Source of the DNA: Sphingomonas alpina
GTDB lineage: Bacteria > Pseudomonadota > Alphaproteobacteria > Sphingomonadales > Sphingomonadaceae
Direction of reading: 5' to 3'
Assembly: GCF_014490665.1 (NCBI RefSeq)
Contig: NZ_CP061038.1
Coordinates: 2,108,001-2,172,000, forward strand
Length of the DNA stretch: 64,000 nucleotides
Shown here: positions 1-8,776 of the stretch, in pieces
Layout of the letters: the number at the start of each line of letters is the position of its first letter
Numbering within the stretch: the stretch's first letter is position 1
The notes under the pieces: generated by a model
Database searches by the model: none
Seen by the model: the letters and a program-made list of their open reading frames with translations, nothing else
What the model was told of the DNA's origin: nothing
Made by a program: the position numbers and the translations under genes

Positions 1-592
1 GCGTCCGGTCGATCAGGATGAACCCGATCTCGTTGAGCGACTGCAGGTCAGCGGTGCCGCGCGTCCCGGCCCCATCCGCAAAGCTGGCGAGCGCCAGCTG
101 GCCGGTCATCAGCGGGCGGCTCGCAATATCCGCAGCCGGGACCGGAAAGCGCACGAAACCGAGATCGAGGCGGCCGTCGCGCAGGCGCTCGATCTGTTCA
201 CTGGACGAGAAGTCGTTCAGCGACACCGCCACAGTCGGATAAGCGCGGCGGAACGCCCCCACCAGTCTCGGCGCGAGGTCGATGGTCGAGAGGCCGAAGC
301 CGATGTCGAGACGGCCCTCAATGCCGTTCACGACAGCGCGCGCACGCGCCGACCATGCCTCCGCGTCGGCGACGATCCTGGCCGCATCGGCCACCAGCGC
401 TTTCCCGACCGGCGTCAATGCCGTGCCGGTCCGGTCGCGTTCGAACAATCTGGCGCCAATCCTCGCCTCCAGCGCCTGAAGCCGCTTGGTCAGTGCGGGC
501 TGAGTGATGTGCAGCCGGTCGGCCGCGCGGCCGAAATGCTGCAGATCGGCGAGCGTAACGAACGCGCGAAGCTGCGATACTTCCATTCCCAT
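1..592 (-). CDS. LysR-family transcriptional regulator (3' end outside window)
   Basis: The reverse strand encodes a protein starting MGMEVSQLRAFVTLADLQHF with the classic LysR winged helix (RLHITQPALTKRLQALE, then GARLFERDRTG and TPVGKA), followed by the start of a substrate-binding domain. About 195 of the usual 300 residues are present; the gene runs off the left edge. A second start two codons in (position 586) is equally possible. It is transcribed away from the nitrilase-family gene at 678, with 85 bases between them, the arrangement expected of a LysR regulator and its target. The effector is not predictable. Domain assignment is firm. Confidence 0.93.
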   Translation of the reverse strand, partial: MGMEVSQLRAFVTLADLQHFGRAADRLHITQPALTKRLQALEARIGARLFERDRTGTALTPVGKALVADAARIVADAEAWSARARAVVNGIEGRLDIGFGLSTIDLAPRLVGAFRRAYPTVAVSLNDFSSSEQIERLRDGRLDLGFVRFPVPAADIASRPLMTGQLALASFADGAGTRGTADLQSLNEIGFILIDRT

Positions 593-597
593 CGATT

Positions 598-626
598 ATC
601 ACAGACGGAAAATTTCTCACTGTGAT
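598..626. promoter_or_regulatory. Candidate LysR operator between the divergent genes
   Basis: An inverted repeat ATCACAG ... CTGTGAT with a 15-base AT-rich spacer lies in the 85-base gap between the LysR gene and the nitrilase gene. Its position and dyad form fit a LysR-type binding site. This is inference from symmetry and location only. Confidence 0.4.
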
Positions 627-677
627 TTATGAACCACCACCGTAAATCCCGCCCATCCAATCCGCTGGAGACGGGAA

Positions 678-1640
678 ATGACATCGACATTGCGAGCAGC
701 CACCGTCCAGTTCCGGCATCGGGCGAGCGACAAGGCGTATAATCTCGCCAGGGTTGCCGCGTTCGCACACCACGCGCGCGCCGCCGGCGCCGAACTCGCG
801 CTGATGCCCGAGATGTGCATCACCGGATATTGGCACATTCCCGGGCTCGATGCGGCCGGCCTGGCAGGTCTTGCGGAACCCGAAGACGGCCCGTCGCTGC
901 GCCGCGTGGCGCGGCTCGCTGCGCGGCTCGACCTCGCCATCGGCGTCGGATGGCTGGAGAGTGCTGCCGACGGGCAGTTCTACAATGCCTATCGCCTCTG
1001 CCTTCCCGACGGCTCCGGCCATACCCATCGCAAGCTGCACGCGTTCGAGCATCCGCTGATCCGCAGCGGCGATGGCTTCACGGTGTTCGACACGCCCTGG
1101 GGCGTGCGCATGGCGATCCTGATCTGCTGGGACAATAATCTGGTCGAGAATGTCCGGGCCTGCGCGCTGGACGGCGCCGATATTCTCCTCGCGCCGCACC
1201 AGACCGGCGGGACGCACTCGCGCAGCCCGCATGGCATGAAGCCGATCCCGCTGGACCTGTGGGAAGGCCGGCACGAAGATCCGGAACCCCTCCGGCGCGC
1301 GTTCGCGGGACCCAATGGCCGGGAATGGCTCCTGCGCTGGCTCCCCGCGCGGGCGCATGACAATGGCGTCTTCGTCCTGTTCAGCAACGGCGTGGGCCGG
1401 GACGAGGACGAGCTGCGCACCGGCAACGCCATGATCCTCGATCCCTATGGCCGCATCGTCGCCGAAAGCAGGTCGATCGCGGACGATATCGTCATCGCCG
1501 ATCTCGATCTCACCCTGGTCCGCTCCAGCAGCGGACGGCGCTGGATGACCGGCCGGCGCCCCGAACTCTATGCCGCGCTCACCCGGCGAACCGGCAAGGA
1601 GCGCTCGGCGCGCGCCACCCGCTTCGATCTTGCGGAGTAA
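678..1640 (+). CDS. Carbon-nitrogen hydrolase (nitrilase superfamily)
   Basis: The 320-residue protein has the nitrilase-superfamily Glu-Lys-Cys catalytic triad in order: E45 in PEMCITGYW, K119 in HRKLHAFEH and C150 in ILICWDNN. These enzymes hydrolyse nitriles, amides or carbamoyl compounds in the cytoplasm. The length fits aliphatic amidase or N-carbamoyl hydrolase branches, but the substrate cannot be told from sequence. It is divergent from a LysR gene that probably controls it. The start at 678 follows a GGAG-type ribosome site (ggagacggga). Confidence 0.9.
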   Translation: MTSTLRAATVQFRHRASDKAYNLARVAAFAHHARAAGAELALMPEMCITGYWHIPGLDAAGLAGLAEPEDGPSLRRVARLAARLDLAIGVGWLESAADGQFYNAYRLCLPDGSGHTHRKLHAFEHPLIRSGDGFTVFDTPWGVRMAILICWDNNLVENVRACALDGADILLAPHQTGGTHSRSPHGMKPIPLDLWEGRHEDPEPLRRAFAGPNGREWLLRWLPARAHDNGVFVLFSNGVGRDEDELRTGNAMILDPYGRIVAESRSIADDIVIADLDLTLVRSSSGRRWMTGRRPELYAALTRRTGKERSARATRFDLAE

Positions 1641-1719
1641 CCCTCAGAATTGGGTGGGCGTTCGGGAAATGCGGTGACAGCGCCGCTGCAACCGGTGTTT
1701 CGGTGACGCGCGGGTTTCG

Positions 1720-1785
1720 GTGACACGTGCAATAACCCCCTTTCATGCGGCCCCTCCGAAGATAAGGGATTGTTGCACGTGTCAC
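1720..1785. repeat. Inverted repeat with 13-base perfect arms
   Basis: GTGACACGTGCAA (1720-1732) and its exact complement TTGCACGTGTCAC (1773-1785) are separated by 40 bases; similarity continues imperfectly inward (TAACCCCC against GGGATTG). Just upstream the motif GTTTCGGTGAC occurs twice (about 1697 and 1714) and recurs near 2125. It resembles a REP-type palindrome rather than a coding or terminator structure, because no T-run follows it. Confidence 0.7.
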
Positions 1786-1805
1786 GGTAATTCAAGGATC
1801 AGGGC

Positions 1806-2096
1806 GTGACCGCCGTCCTGGTCGAACCCGCCGCGCCCGAAAGCTGGTTCATCGCCGGCAGCCACCCCACCGATAACGGACTGTCCGCCTTCTGGCTCGA
1901 CATCAAGATCACCAGCGGCACCAATGTGAAGACCGACACGATCGCGTTCGTCAACGCCGCCTTTCACGGCATGCAGGCGTTGCTCGGGCCCTTGCATGAG
2001 GAAAGCTATGTCCTCGTGCATGAGGTGAACGGCAATGCCTATGGTTATGGCGGGCGAACCCAGAATGGCCGCTGGTCGGCAGCCCATCCGGGGTGA
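1806..2096 (+). CDS. Tautomerase-family-like protein, apparently lacking its N-terminus
   Basis: The 96-residue ORF (GTG start; an in-frame stop lies five codons upstream) contains LDIKITSGTNVKTDTIAFVN, LHEESYVLVHEV and AYGYGGRTQNGRW, a pattern I associate with 4-oxalocrotonate-tautomerase-like proteins. Such enzymes use an N-terminal Pro after Met removal; this ORF starts MTAVLVEP and has no Pro2, so the catalytic residue is missing or the family is a divergent one. It sits between repeat-rich stretches, which suggests a gene remnant. Family assignment is moderate. Confidence 0.5.
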   Translation: MTAVLVEPAAPESWFIAGSHPTDNGLSAFWLDIKITSGTNVKTDTIAFVNAAFHGMQALLGPLHEESYVLVHEVNGNAYGYGGRTQNGRWSAAHPG

Positions 2097-2116
2097 GTTG
2101 AGGGAGGTCTGGTTCT

Positions 2117-2192
2117 GGTGGGTTTCGGTGACGGAGGTTAAGTTTCGGCGACGTTTAGTTTAGTGCGTTTGTTTAGTTGACGTCACCGTAAC
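2117..2192. repeat. Short repeat cluster (tttcggtgac / gtcaccgtaa motifs)
   Basis: GTTTCGGTGAC (about 2124) is followed by GTTTCGGCGAC and then by TTTAGTTGACGTCACCGTAA (2172-2191). The last unit is an approximate inverse of the unit at 4586-4609 on the other side of the KAP NTPase gene. These look like decayed copies of a dispersed REP-like family. Confidence 0.45.
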
Positions 2193-2338
2193 CGCCGACC
2201 CTCTCGGTGTAAACGAGATGCTCTACCAAACTGCTCAGTTTTGGCCGCAAGACGTCTGGCAGCTTTCGATCATGGGGCAGAAAAAGTAGCTGCACTAATG
2301 AACGCCTTGTCACCCGTGAGACGTGCTGCAGATGATCA

Positions 2339-4497
2339 CTAGAAGCGATCCTTCAGGCCGGCGAGAAAATGCTCGGCGGCGCTGTGGTCGTCCTTGCCGT
2401 CCGCCACCATCTGCTCTGCAATCGCCTGCAACTTATCGACATCGAGCAACTTCGAGAGACTGTCGCGACTAACCGTGTAAATTCGCTGGCCGACCATATC
2501 GCCGAACGAATGCGAAGTGCCCTCGCCAGTGAAGGTCTTCATCAACCAAGCGGCGAAGCTGGGCTCGTCGAATTTACTCGCGATCCAGTCGTGCACCGTC
2601 GCTTCACTCGTTAGGTTTGCCCAAGTCCACATCATGCCAGCGGCATCGTCGAATTGGACAAGCGCGCCCGACGCTGCGTCCCGCGCGATCCGCGTCGCCA
2701 GCGCCTGTTCTAGATCTACCACCGCCGCGAGTGGCAGGCTGCGTTCGTGCTCGCTCTTTGCTTCTTGATCGCCGGCGCGGCCATGTTCGACACTCATCCT
2801 CGTCACCATATACGTAGCAAATATAGGCGATGGTCCCTCGACCGCTTCGGCAAGAAGCGCCGCGCGCCCTTCAGGAGTCAACTTAGCGAGCACCGGCTCG
2901 ATAGCGAATGAGACCGCCCAGCGCATCGGCAAATCCTCCGGAGTGCGCTGGCCATCAATAGGATTAAAAAAAGGTCGGCCGCCGCGAGCAGCGCGCGGCC
3001 CGTTTTCTCGGCGTCGGCGACCGCAACATCATCCGCTCGCGCCATCAGCGCATTAAGCAGTACGCTCGCTCTGGTGCCGCCGGCGCGTCGGTGCGCATCG
3101 ACAAAAGATTGAACCGCTGCGCGGGTCTTCGCCGGATCGTCAAAGCTTGTCCGGAATGCCTCGATCTCAGCCGACGAGATGATGCCATCCCCCAGTCCCA
3201 GACTAAAATAGACTGGAAATCGCCGCTTGGACGACACACGGCGCTCGCGCTCTGTCTGCCGCCAATCTCCGCCATGCCAAGTGTTCGAAAAGATCGCATC
3301 GAGCCGCGGGAAGAGATAGGGTAATGCGCGCTTCACACGGCTATGTCGGTGTTCATCGACTGTGGCGAGAAGCATCTGTCCGAAAGCGTCGCGATCCTCA
3401 CGGCCACCGTGATGCGGCTCGGCACCGGTCAACTCGTCAGGATGGTGGCGGATGAACCTGTAGAGCGCCGGTTCGAATAGGCGCATTGTCTCGATCGCGA
3501 TGAAGTCGGGGATATCGACTTCCCCTTTTACGGCCGGCCATGCCATGGCGATCGCGTTAGCCAGCCTGCCTACATCGCGCGCGGTACGCAGCCAAGGTGC
3601 GACCGCTCCATGCAGGATATTGCCCCACCGCACGACGTCAATTACCGGCTCGTCGCCGACAATCAAGCTGAGTCGATGCACGAACAGCCGATTGAGATCG
3701 GTTTGCGCTACCGGCGGCAAATCGAAAGACGCTTGAACGATCTTCTCAAGCCATTCGGGGCCGTCGGGATCGGAAGGTCGTTCGAGTGCGCGGACCGCGA
3801 TGTCACGGTCGAACACGAGGAGATAGGTCACGCGCGGTAGATCCGCGACCGACTTCACGAGCCGGAAAATTTGTCGGATTTCGTCGGCGACAAGTCTGTC
3901 GACGTCGTCGATGATCACGACAATGTTGCGCTTCTCGTTGCGGAGGGCTTTGGCGAGATCATCGCGGACATTCTCCAGACTGCGCTCGTCAGGGATTTCC
4001 TCGCCCGCGGCCTTGATCGCATCGGCGATCGGTTTCGCGAGCACGCCCGCCGGCGTCCAAGCCAGTGCAGCCGAGACGAGATCGGTTGCGCCGGTCACCT
4101 TCTTCGCGATAAGCCGCAGGCCGTCGCGGACCCCGACCGACAGCTTTTGGCCGATCGAGGCGTTTAGTTCGCCAAAAAATGCGCGCGTTAAGTCTTTTTG
4201 TTCGGAGAACCACCAGGGGTTGAACCGCACAACGATCGTTCGTGTATCCTCGTCGAGGATCGCCTCGCGCTTGGCCAGCGCATCGACAACCATGTTAACC
4301 GCGGAGGTCTTGCCGCTGCCCCATTTGCCGTGGACCGCGATCACCAAGCCGTCGTCACCAGCGCGCGAAGCGAGACCCGCCGCAATCGCTTCGGCGAAAT
4401 CGCGATAGCCGAGTTCATCTTCCTCGAGCTTGGTGCGCGGCCGGTCGGCTGTGATCTCGCCCGGCGCTTCAGCCGCATTTGGCGTTTCGTTGCTCAT
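2339..4497 (-). CDS. KAP-family P-loop NTPase, frame interrupted once
   Basis: The first frame (4497 to about 2965) has Walker A GKWGSGKT (residues 57-64), the KAP-typical RFNPWWFSEQ (91-100), a hydrophobic insert at about 140-160 and Walker B NIVVIIDDVDRL (191-202). The second frame (to 2339) continues smoothly as NPIDGQRTPEDLPMRWAVSF and ends EHFLAGLKDRF. Together they give roughly 700 residues, a normal KAP length. The break falls at a run of seven T (coding strand) that forms T_TTT_TTA; a -1 slip there restores the frame exactly. Without it the first frame ends at 2878. KAP NTPases are membrane-linked ATPases and some have been tied to phage exclusion. The gene stands alone between repeats. 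It may be a sequencing error, a decayed gene or programmed frameshifting. Confidence 0.78.
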
Positions 4498-4585
4498 TTA
4501 ATCAATGTCTCGCGCGTCGTTATGGGCAAGATAATGCACGCGGTCGGAGCAACAAGCTAATCACATTAGGCCATCTGCCGAACAC

Positions 4586-4609
4586 ATTACGGTGACAGTT
4601 TACTTAACC
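4586..4609. repeat. REP-like unit flanking the KAP locus
   Basis: The unit reads ATTACGGTGACAGTTTACTT plus AACC. Its inverse resembles the sequence at 2172-2192, so the KAP NTPase gene lies between two inward-related copies. Similar ACGGTGACAGTTTAC motifs are, to my knowledge, common in proteobacterial intergenic repeats; the link is from memory. Confidence 0.45.
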
Positions 4610-4650
4610 CCTGACCCGCCCGCAATCGGCTGATGCTGTATAGATGGTTG

Positions 4651-4680
4651 AATGCGCCCGTATCAAATGCGCCCGTATCA
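4651..4680. repeat. Perfect 15-base tandem duplication
   Basis: AATGCGCCCGTATCA occurs twice back to back (4651-4665 and 4666-4680). It is non-coding and probably a slippage product. Confidence 0.9.
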
Positions 4681-4833
4681 GTTGTGCGCTGGCCTTGGCC
4701 AACCCGGTTCAAAACAGGATCTGGCAAGGATTTAAGCAAGCAGCCCGACGCCACACGGAAGACTCTCGCCTCAACCTCACCGCCCTCTCATCACCCAGTT
4801 GCGACCCAGACGCCCGGCACATAAATCACCCAA

Positions 4834-5820
4834 ATGCCCACCCCATCGTCCAGCCCCTCCCCACCCCCAGTCGCGATGGACGCGCTCAGCCAGGTCCTGC
4901 AGGACTTCCGCCTGAGCGGCGTCAATTATGGCCGCTGCGAACTCCGGCACCCCTGGAGCATCGGCTTCCCGCATCAGGACCTGCTGCGCTTCCACTTCGT
5001 CAGCAAGGGGCCATGCTTCATCCACACCGAGGCGCAGGGCTGGCAGCCGCTCAATGACGGCGATCTGGTGTTGTTGCCGCAAGGCATCGCGCACCGGCTG
5101 GCCAGCTCTCCCCATGTCGTCAACGACTGCCTCAAGGAGTGTCAGGTGGTCGGGCTGGGCGGCAATGTCTGTGAGGTCGTGCGCGAAGGGACCGGCGCGA
5201 CCAGCACGCTTTTCTGCGGCTCCATGGCGCTGGACGCGTATGCGCTTCACCCCCTGATCAACCTGATGCCGCCACTGATCAAGGGCTGTGACGTGGCCGC
5301 CAGTGATCCGATCATCGGCCCCTTGCTGGAGGCCATGACCGTGGAGGCGTCGCAACCGCGCATGGGCAGCGCCACGATCCTGTCGCGCATGGCCGATCTG
5401 CTCACCGCGCGGCTCATCCGCTGCTGGGTGGATGGTGCCGACAGTTCGACCATCGGCTGGCTCGCCGCGATCCGCGACCCCCATCTCGGCCGTGTCCTGG
5501 CCGCCATCCACCGCGACCCCGGCCATGGCTGGACGCTCGAAAGCCTCGCCGCGCTGGCCGGCCAGTCGCGATCGGTCTTTGCCGAACGCTTCAGCACGGT
5601 CCTTGGCGAAGGTGCGGCGCGCTACCTCGCAGGCTTGCGCATGCAGCTTGCCCGCGAATGGCTCGGCCAGGGCAACCAGTCGGTCGCCGCGGTCGCCGGC
5701 CGCCTGGGCTATAAGTCCGAGGCATCGTTCGCTCGCGCCTTCAAGCGCATCACGCGCGTCTCGCCGGGCATTGTGCGCCGCACCAATTCCGGACGAATAG
5801 GCATGGAATTCGGATCATAG
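4834..5820 (+). CDS. AraC-family transcriptional regulator
   Basis: The protein has an N-terminal cupin-like ligand domain (about residues 35-170, with a GDLVLLPQGIAHRL turn) and a C-terminal AraC double helix-turn-helix: HGWTLESLAALAGQSRSVFAERF, then SVAAVAGRLGYKSEASFARAFKR, ending in VSPG. The listed start gives 328 residues, but the Pro/Ser-rich first 14 residues are atypical and the ATG at 4876 (MDALSQVLQDF) may be the real start. It lies 58 bases upstream of, and in the same direction as, an MFS exporter that it probably controls. Confidence 0.92.
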   Translation: MPTPSSSPSPPPVAMDALSQVLQDFRLSGVNYGRCELRHPWSIGFPHQDLLRFHFVSKGPCFIHTEAQGWQPLNDGDLVLLPQGIAHRLASSPHVVNDCLKECQVVGLGGNVCEVVREGTGATSTLFCGSMALDAYALHPLINLMPPLIKGCDVAASDPIIGPLLEAMTVEASQPRMGSATILSRMADLLTARLIRCWVDGADSSTIGWLAAIRDPHLGRVLAAIHRDPGHGWTLESLAALAGQSRSVFAERFSTVLGEGAARYLAGLRMQLAREWLGQGNQSVAAVAGRLGYKSEASFARAFKRITRVSPGIVRRTNSGRIGMEFGS

Positions 5821-5878
5821 GATACAGATAATCCGAAAACGCCACCCTATATAGGCCCTCCCATCCAGGAGGTTCTTC

Positions 5879-7096
5879 ATGTCCGACACGATAGCCCTGC
5901 ACCTCGACGGCGCGGCGACAACCAGCGACAGCCCCGCGCCGGACGAAGCCGCATGGGGCGCATCGACCTGGTTTGCGGTCCTCTCGATGGCGGCCGCCAG
6001 CTTTGCGCTGGTCTCGGCCGAATTCCTGCCCGCCGGCCTGCTGACGCCGATGGCGCGCGATCTCGGCGTCAGCCAGGGCGTCGCCGGGCAGGTCGTCACC
6101 GCCACCGCCTCGGTCGGCGCCGTGACCGCCTTGTTCAGCAATGTGTTGATCGGCCGGTTGAACCGCAAGACTGTGCTGGTCGGCCTCAGCGCCCTGGCGA
6201 TCGGCTCCAACATCCTTGCCGCGCTGGCGACCGATTTCTGGTGGTTGCTGCTCGGCCGGGCCGGGCTCGGCATCGCGCTCAGCGGCTTCTGGGCGCTGTC
6301 GGTCGCGGTCGTGGCGCGGGTGGCCGGGGTCAATTCGATCGGCCGAGGCATGGCGATCGTCACGCTCGGCGTATCGCTTGCCACCATCGCGGCGCCGGCG
6401 CTGGGCGCATTGATCAGCGACTGGCTGGGCTGGCGCGTCGCGATGGCGATGACGGCGGGGCTGGCCGCGCTCGCCATGCTGCTACAGGCGCTGAGCCTCC
6501 CGAGCTTGCCGGCAACCACCAGCAACAGCCTCTCCGACGTCCTGCGGCTGACGCGGCGGCGTGGCATCCAGCTCGGCATGCTCGCCATTCTCTTGCTGAT
6601 GACGGGGCATTTCGCCGGGTCGGTCTATGTCCGCCCCTTCCTCGAACAGGTGGCGCTGCTGCCGACGGTTCCCATTGCTCTCGCGCTGCTCGGGTTCGGC
6701 ATCGCCGCAGTGGTCGGCAATGTCGCCGGTGGCCGCCTGGCCGATGCGAATATCCGCATGGCCCTGGTGACCACCAGCGCGCTGATGGGGCTGGCCGCCT
6801 TCGCCCTGGTGCTCGCCGGCGCGCATGTCGCGGTCGCCTTCATCTTCGTGACGCTGTGGGGCTTCGCGTTCGGCATGGCGCCGGTGGTGCTGCCGACCAA
6901 CCTGTCTCGCGCCGCGCCCGACGCACTGGAGGCGACGGGCAGCCTGATGGTCGTCTCGTTCCAGGTCGCCATCACCATCGGCGCGGTGGTCGGCGGCTAT
7001 GCCGTGGACACCTATGGCGCAATCGCGCCGCTGACCCTCACCGCCATCCTTGCCGCATCCACGGTCGTACTGGCGCTGCTTCAGCGCCGCAGTTGA
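5879..7096 (+). CDS. MFS transporter (DHA1-type efflux)
   Basis: The 405-residue membrane protein has twelve predicted hydrophobic segments and opens with the DHA1-like SAEFLPAGLLTPMARDLGVS turn, followed by GRLNRKTVLVGLSALAIGSN, the loop 2-3 motif. It resembles sugar-efflux or drug-efflux exporters of the inner membrane. A strong ribosome site (caggaggttcttc) precedes the ATG. The upstream AraC gene is the likely regulator. The substrate is unknown. Confidence 0.92.
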   Translation: MSDTIALHLDGAATTSDSPAPDEAAWGASTWFAVLSMAAASFALVSAEFLPAGLLTPMARDLGVSQGVAGQVVTATASVGAVTALFSNVLIGRLNRKTVLVGLSALAIGSNILAALATDFWWLLLGRAGLGIALSGFWALSVAVVARVAGVNSIGRGMAIVTLGVSLATIAAPALGALISDWLGWRVAMAMTAGLAALAMLLQALSLPSLPATTSNSLSDVLRLTRRRGIQLGMLAILLLMTGHFAGSVYVRPFLEQVALLPTVPIALALLGFGIAAVVGNVAGGRLADANIRMALVTTSALMGLAAFALVLAGAHVAVAFIFVTLWGFAFGMAPVVLPTNLSRAAPDALEATGSLMVVSFQVAITIGAVVGGYAVDTYGAIAPLTLTAILAASTVVLALLQRRS

Positions 7097-7192
7097 GTCC
7101 GGCGCGGGGAAGCACATTCATTCGGGGCGAAGCGAGACATTGAAACCGCCAGCATCCGGTGCTTGAAGACGGATCGAGCATCCGGGGGATAT

Positions 7193-8056
7193 ATGGCGGT
7201 AATGATCAAACCAGTGAAGATATTGGCGATGCTCTGCGCCGCCGCTTCCGTGTCCGTCGCGGCGGCAATGCCCGCGCCTGCGCAAATCGCCAGTGGTGGT
7301 GGTGATGCCGGCAAAACTCCGTTCACCGCCGAAACGCACGACGTGCCGCCGATCGAGATCGACCCCGCAATACTCTCCATCGCGGAACGGTATCGCCATA
7401 CGACGCAATGGGGCGGCGTGGTGCCTGCGCTGGAAAAGCAGATCACCTGCGAGATCGGCGATGACGGCGCGATCGACCGCCGCACCTGCCAGCCCGACAG
7501 CTGGTCGGATCGGGAGCAGTCGCTCGCAATACAGCTGCTGCGTGCCATGGCCCCATCGGCACTGCCGGTCTTTCCGGCGATCGACCGCGCAGCCCTTGGG
7601 TTGCCGCCGCGTGCCGTTTCTCCATTCTGGAGCACGGCGATAAATTTTAGCGCCCATGCCCCGGAAGGAAACAAGCCACCTTTCTTCAGGCTGGCAAGAC
7701 TGACGGTGCGAACCCGGGAGATGCCCCGGCCATCGATCGACCTCACCACTGGTGTGCTGGTTGATGTCAGGCAGATCGTGCTGCAAGCCGGCACCGCTCT
7801 TCGAGGGGATAATTATCCGGCGCGAGCGAGGCGTGAGGCACGCGCGGGCGCTCAGCTATTCGAATGTCAGGTCCAAACGGATCGGTCGGTCATCTGCCAG
7901 GATATATCCTTCGATCCCCCGGAAAACGCACCCTATTTCACGGGTATGGCTGATCGCCTGTATATGCGTGCGATCGTCAAGGAGCAGCTGGAGAACGGCG
8001 ACAACGCGATTGGGGTGCGGTTCCGACCCAAAATACGCTGGGCGCTGCCGGACTGA
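7193..8056 (+). CDS. Secreted protein of unknown function
   Basis: The start at 7193 is chosen because a GGGGG ribosome site lies just upstream and because it gives a clean signal peptide (MAVMIKPVKILAMLCAAASV, cleaved near AAAMPAPAQ). The mature part, about 260 residues, has no motif I recognise; it carries a few Cys (CEIGDDG, RRTCQPD, ECQVQ, ICQD) that may form disulfides in the periplasm. It follows the MFS gene by about 100 bases in the same direction but shows no functional link to it. Confidence 0.75.
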   Translation: MAVMIKPVKILAMLCAAASVSVAAAMPAPAQIASGGGDAGKTPFTAETHDVPPIEIDPAILSIAERYRHTTQWGGVVPALEKQITCEIGDDGAIDRRTCQPDSWSDREQSLAIQLLRAMAPSALPVFPAIDRAALGLPPRAVSPFWSTAINFSAHAPEGNKPPFFRLARLTVRTREMPRPSIDLTTGVLVDVRQIVLQAGTALRGDNYPARARREARAGAQLFECQVQTDRSVICQDISFDPPENAPYFTGMADRLYMRAIVKEQLENGDNAIGVRFRPKIRWALPD

Positions 8057-8287
8057 GCCAATGCTGCTGTCGCGCCGGGCCGGCAATTCTATTTCGGGGG
8101 GCACAATACTTATCTCGCTATGCGTGCCTCGCATAAATTCATAAGATATTGATATAATTATATATTTATGCGCCGCTAGCGATGGCCGCGCGCCAGCGAT
8201 ATGGAACAAACCGGTGTCCCATATCTCCCCGCGCCTTTTATCGCGCCCTCGATTCAAACCCCCTGCAATCGCCATTATCCCGGCAGC

Positions 8288-8776
8288 ATGGAAACACGCC
8301 CTTCAACCTTCGACCCCGACTATGTCCGCCAGGCGCAGGAGCTCTACGCCGAGGGCTTGACCGATCGCGAGCTTGCCGCAGCATTCGGCGTCTCGCGCAG
8401 CACCATCTTCCGCTGGCGCGCCGCCTATCCCGAATTCGCCGAGGCGACCCGGCTCGGGAAGGATGTGGCCGACGACCGTGTCGAACGCGCGCTGTACGAG
8501 CGTGCGATCGGCTATGAGGAGGAAGCGGTCAGCGTCTACTACCCGACCGGCACGACGGAGCCGGTGATCGTGCGCTACCAGCGCGAAGTCCGCCCCGATG
8601 CCGCCGCCGCGCTGCAATGGCTGCGCGCGCGCCGCCCCGGACTCTGGGCACGACCGACCCCGCCGCCTGAGAAGGATAGGAATTGGGCCGAAGAACTCCG
8701 CAAGGCGGCCGCCCGGGTCGCCAACCGGAAATCGCCGGAATCTCACGAGGCACTGCGCTATCATGCCCGAGAATAA
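8288..8776 (+). CDS. Terminase small-subunit-like / HTH protein
   Basis: From the ATG at 8288 the protein reads METRPSTFDPDYVRQAQELY, then GLTDRELAAAFGVSRSTIFRW, a helix-turn-helix typical of terminase small subunits and of transposase-like HTH proteins. The rest is charged and has AALQWLRARRPGLWA, often seen in these proteins. Its 3' end overlaps the large-subunit start by 14 bases, which argues for a functional pair. In phages the small subunit recognises DNA for packaging. A longer start at 8201 is possible but adds an unlikely extension. Confidence 0.78.
   Translation: METRPSTFDPDYVRQAQELYAEGLTDRELAAAFGVSRSTIFRWRAAYPEFAEATRLGKDVADDRVERALYERAIGYEEEAVSVYYPTGTTEPVIVRYQREVRPDAAAALQWLRARRPGLWARPTPPPEKDRNWAEELRKAAARVANRKSPESHEALRYHARE

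Larger units (their letters stand above)
4498..4833. other. Intergenic region with repeats, no gene seen
   Basis: This stretch between the KAP NTPase start and the AraC gene holds a REP-like unit, ATTACGGTGACAGTTTACTT, at 4586-4605 and a perfect 15-base tandem duplication. No ORF here has plausible coding character or similarity that I recognise. Confidence 0.5.
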
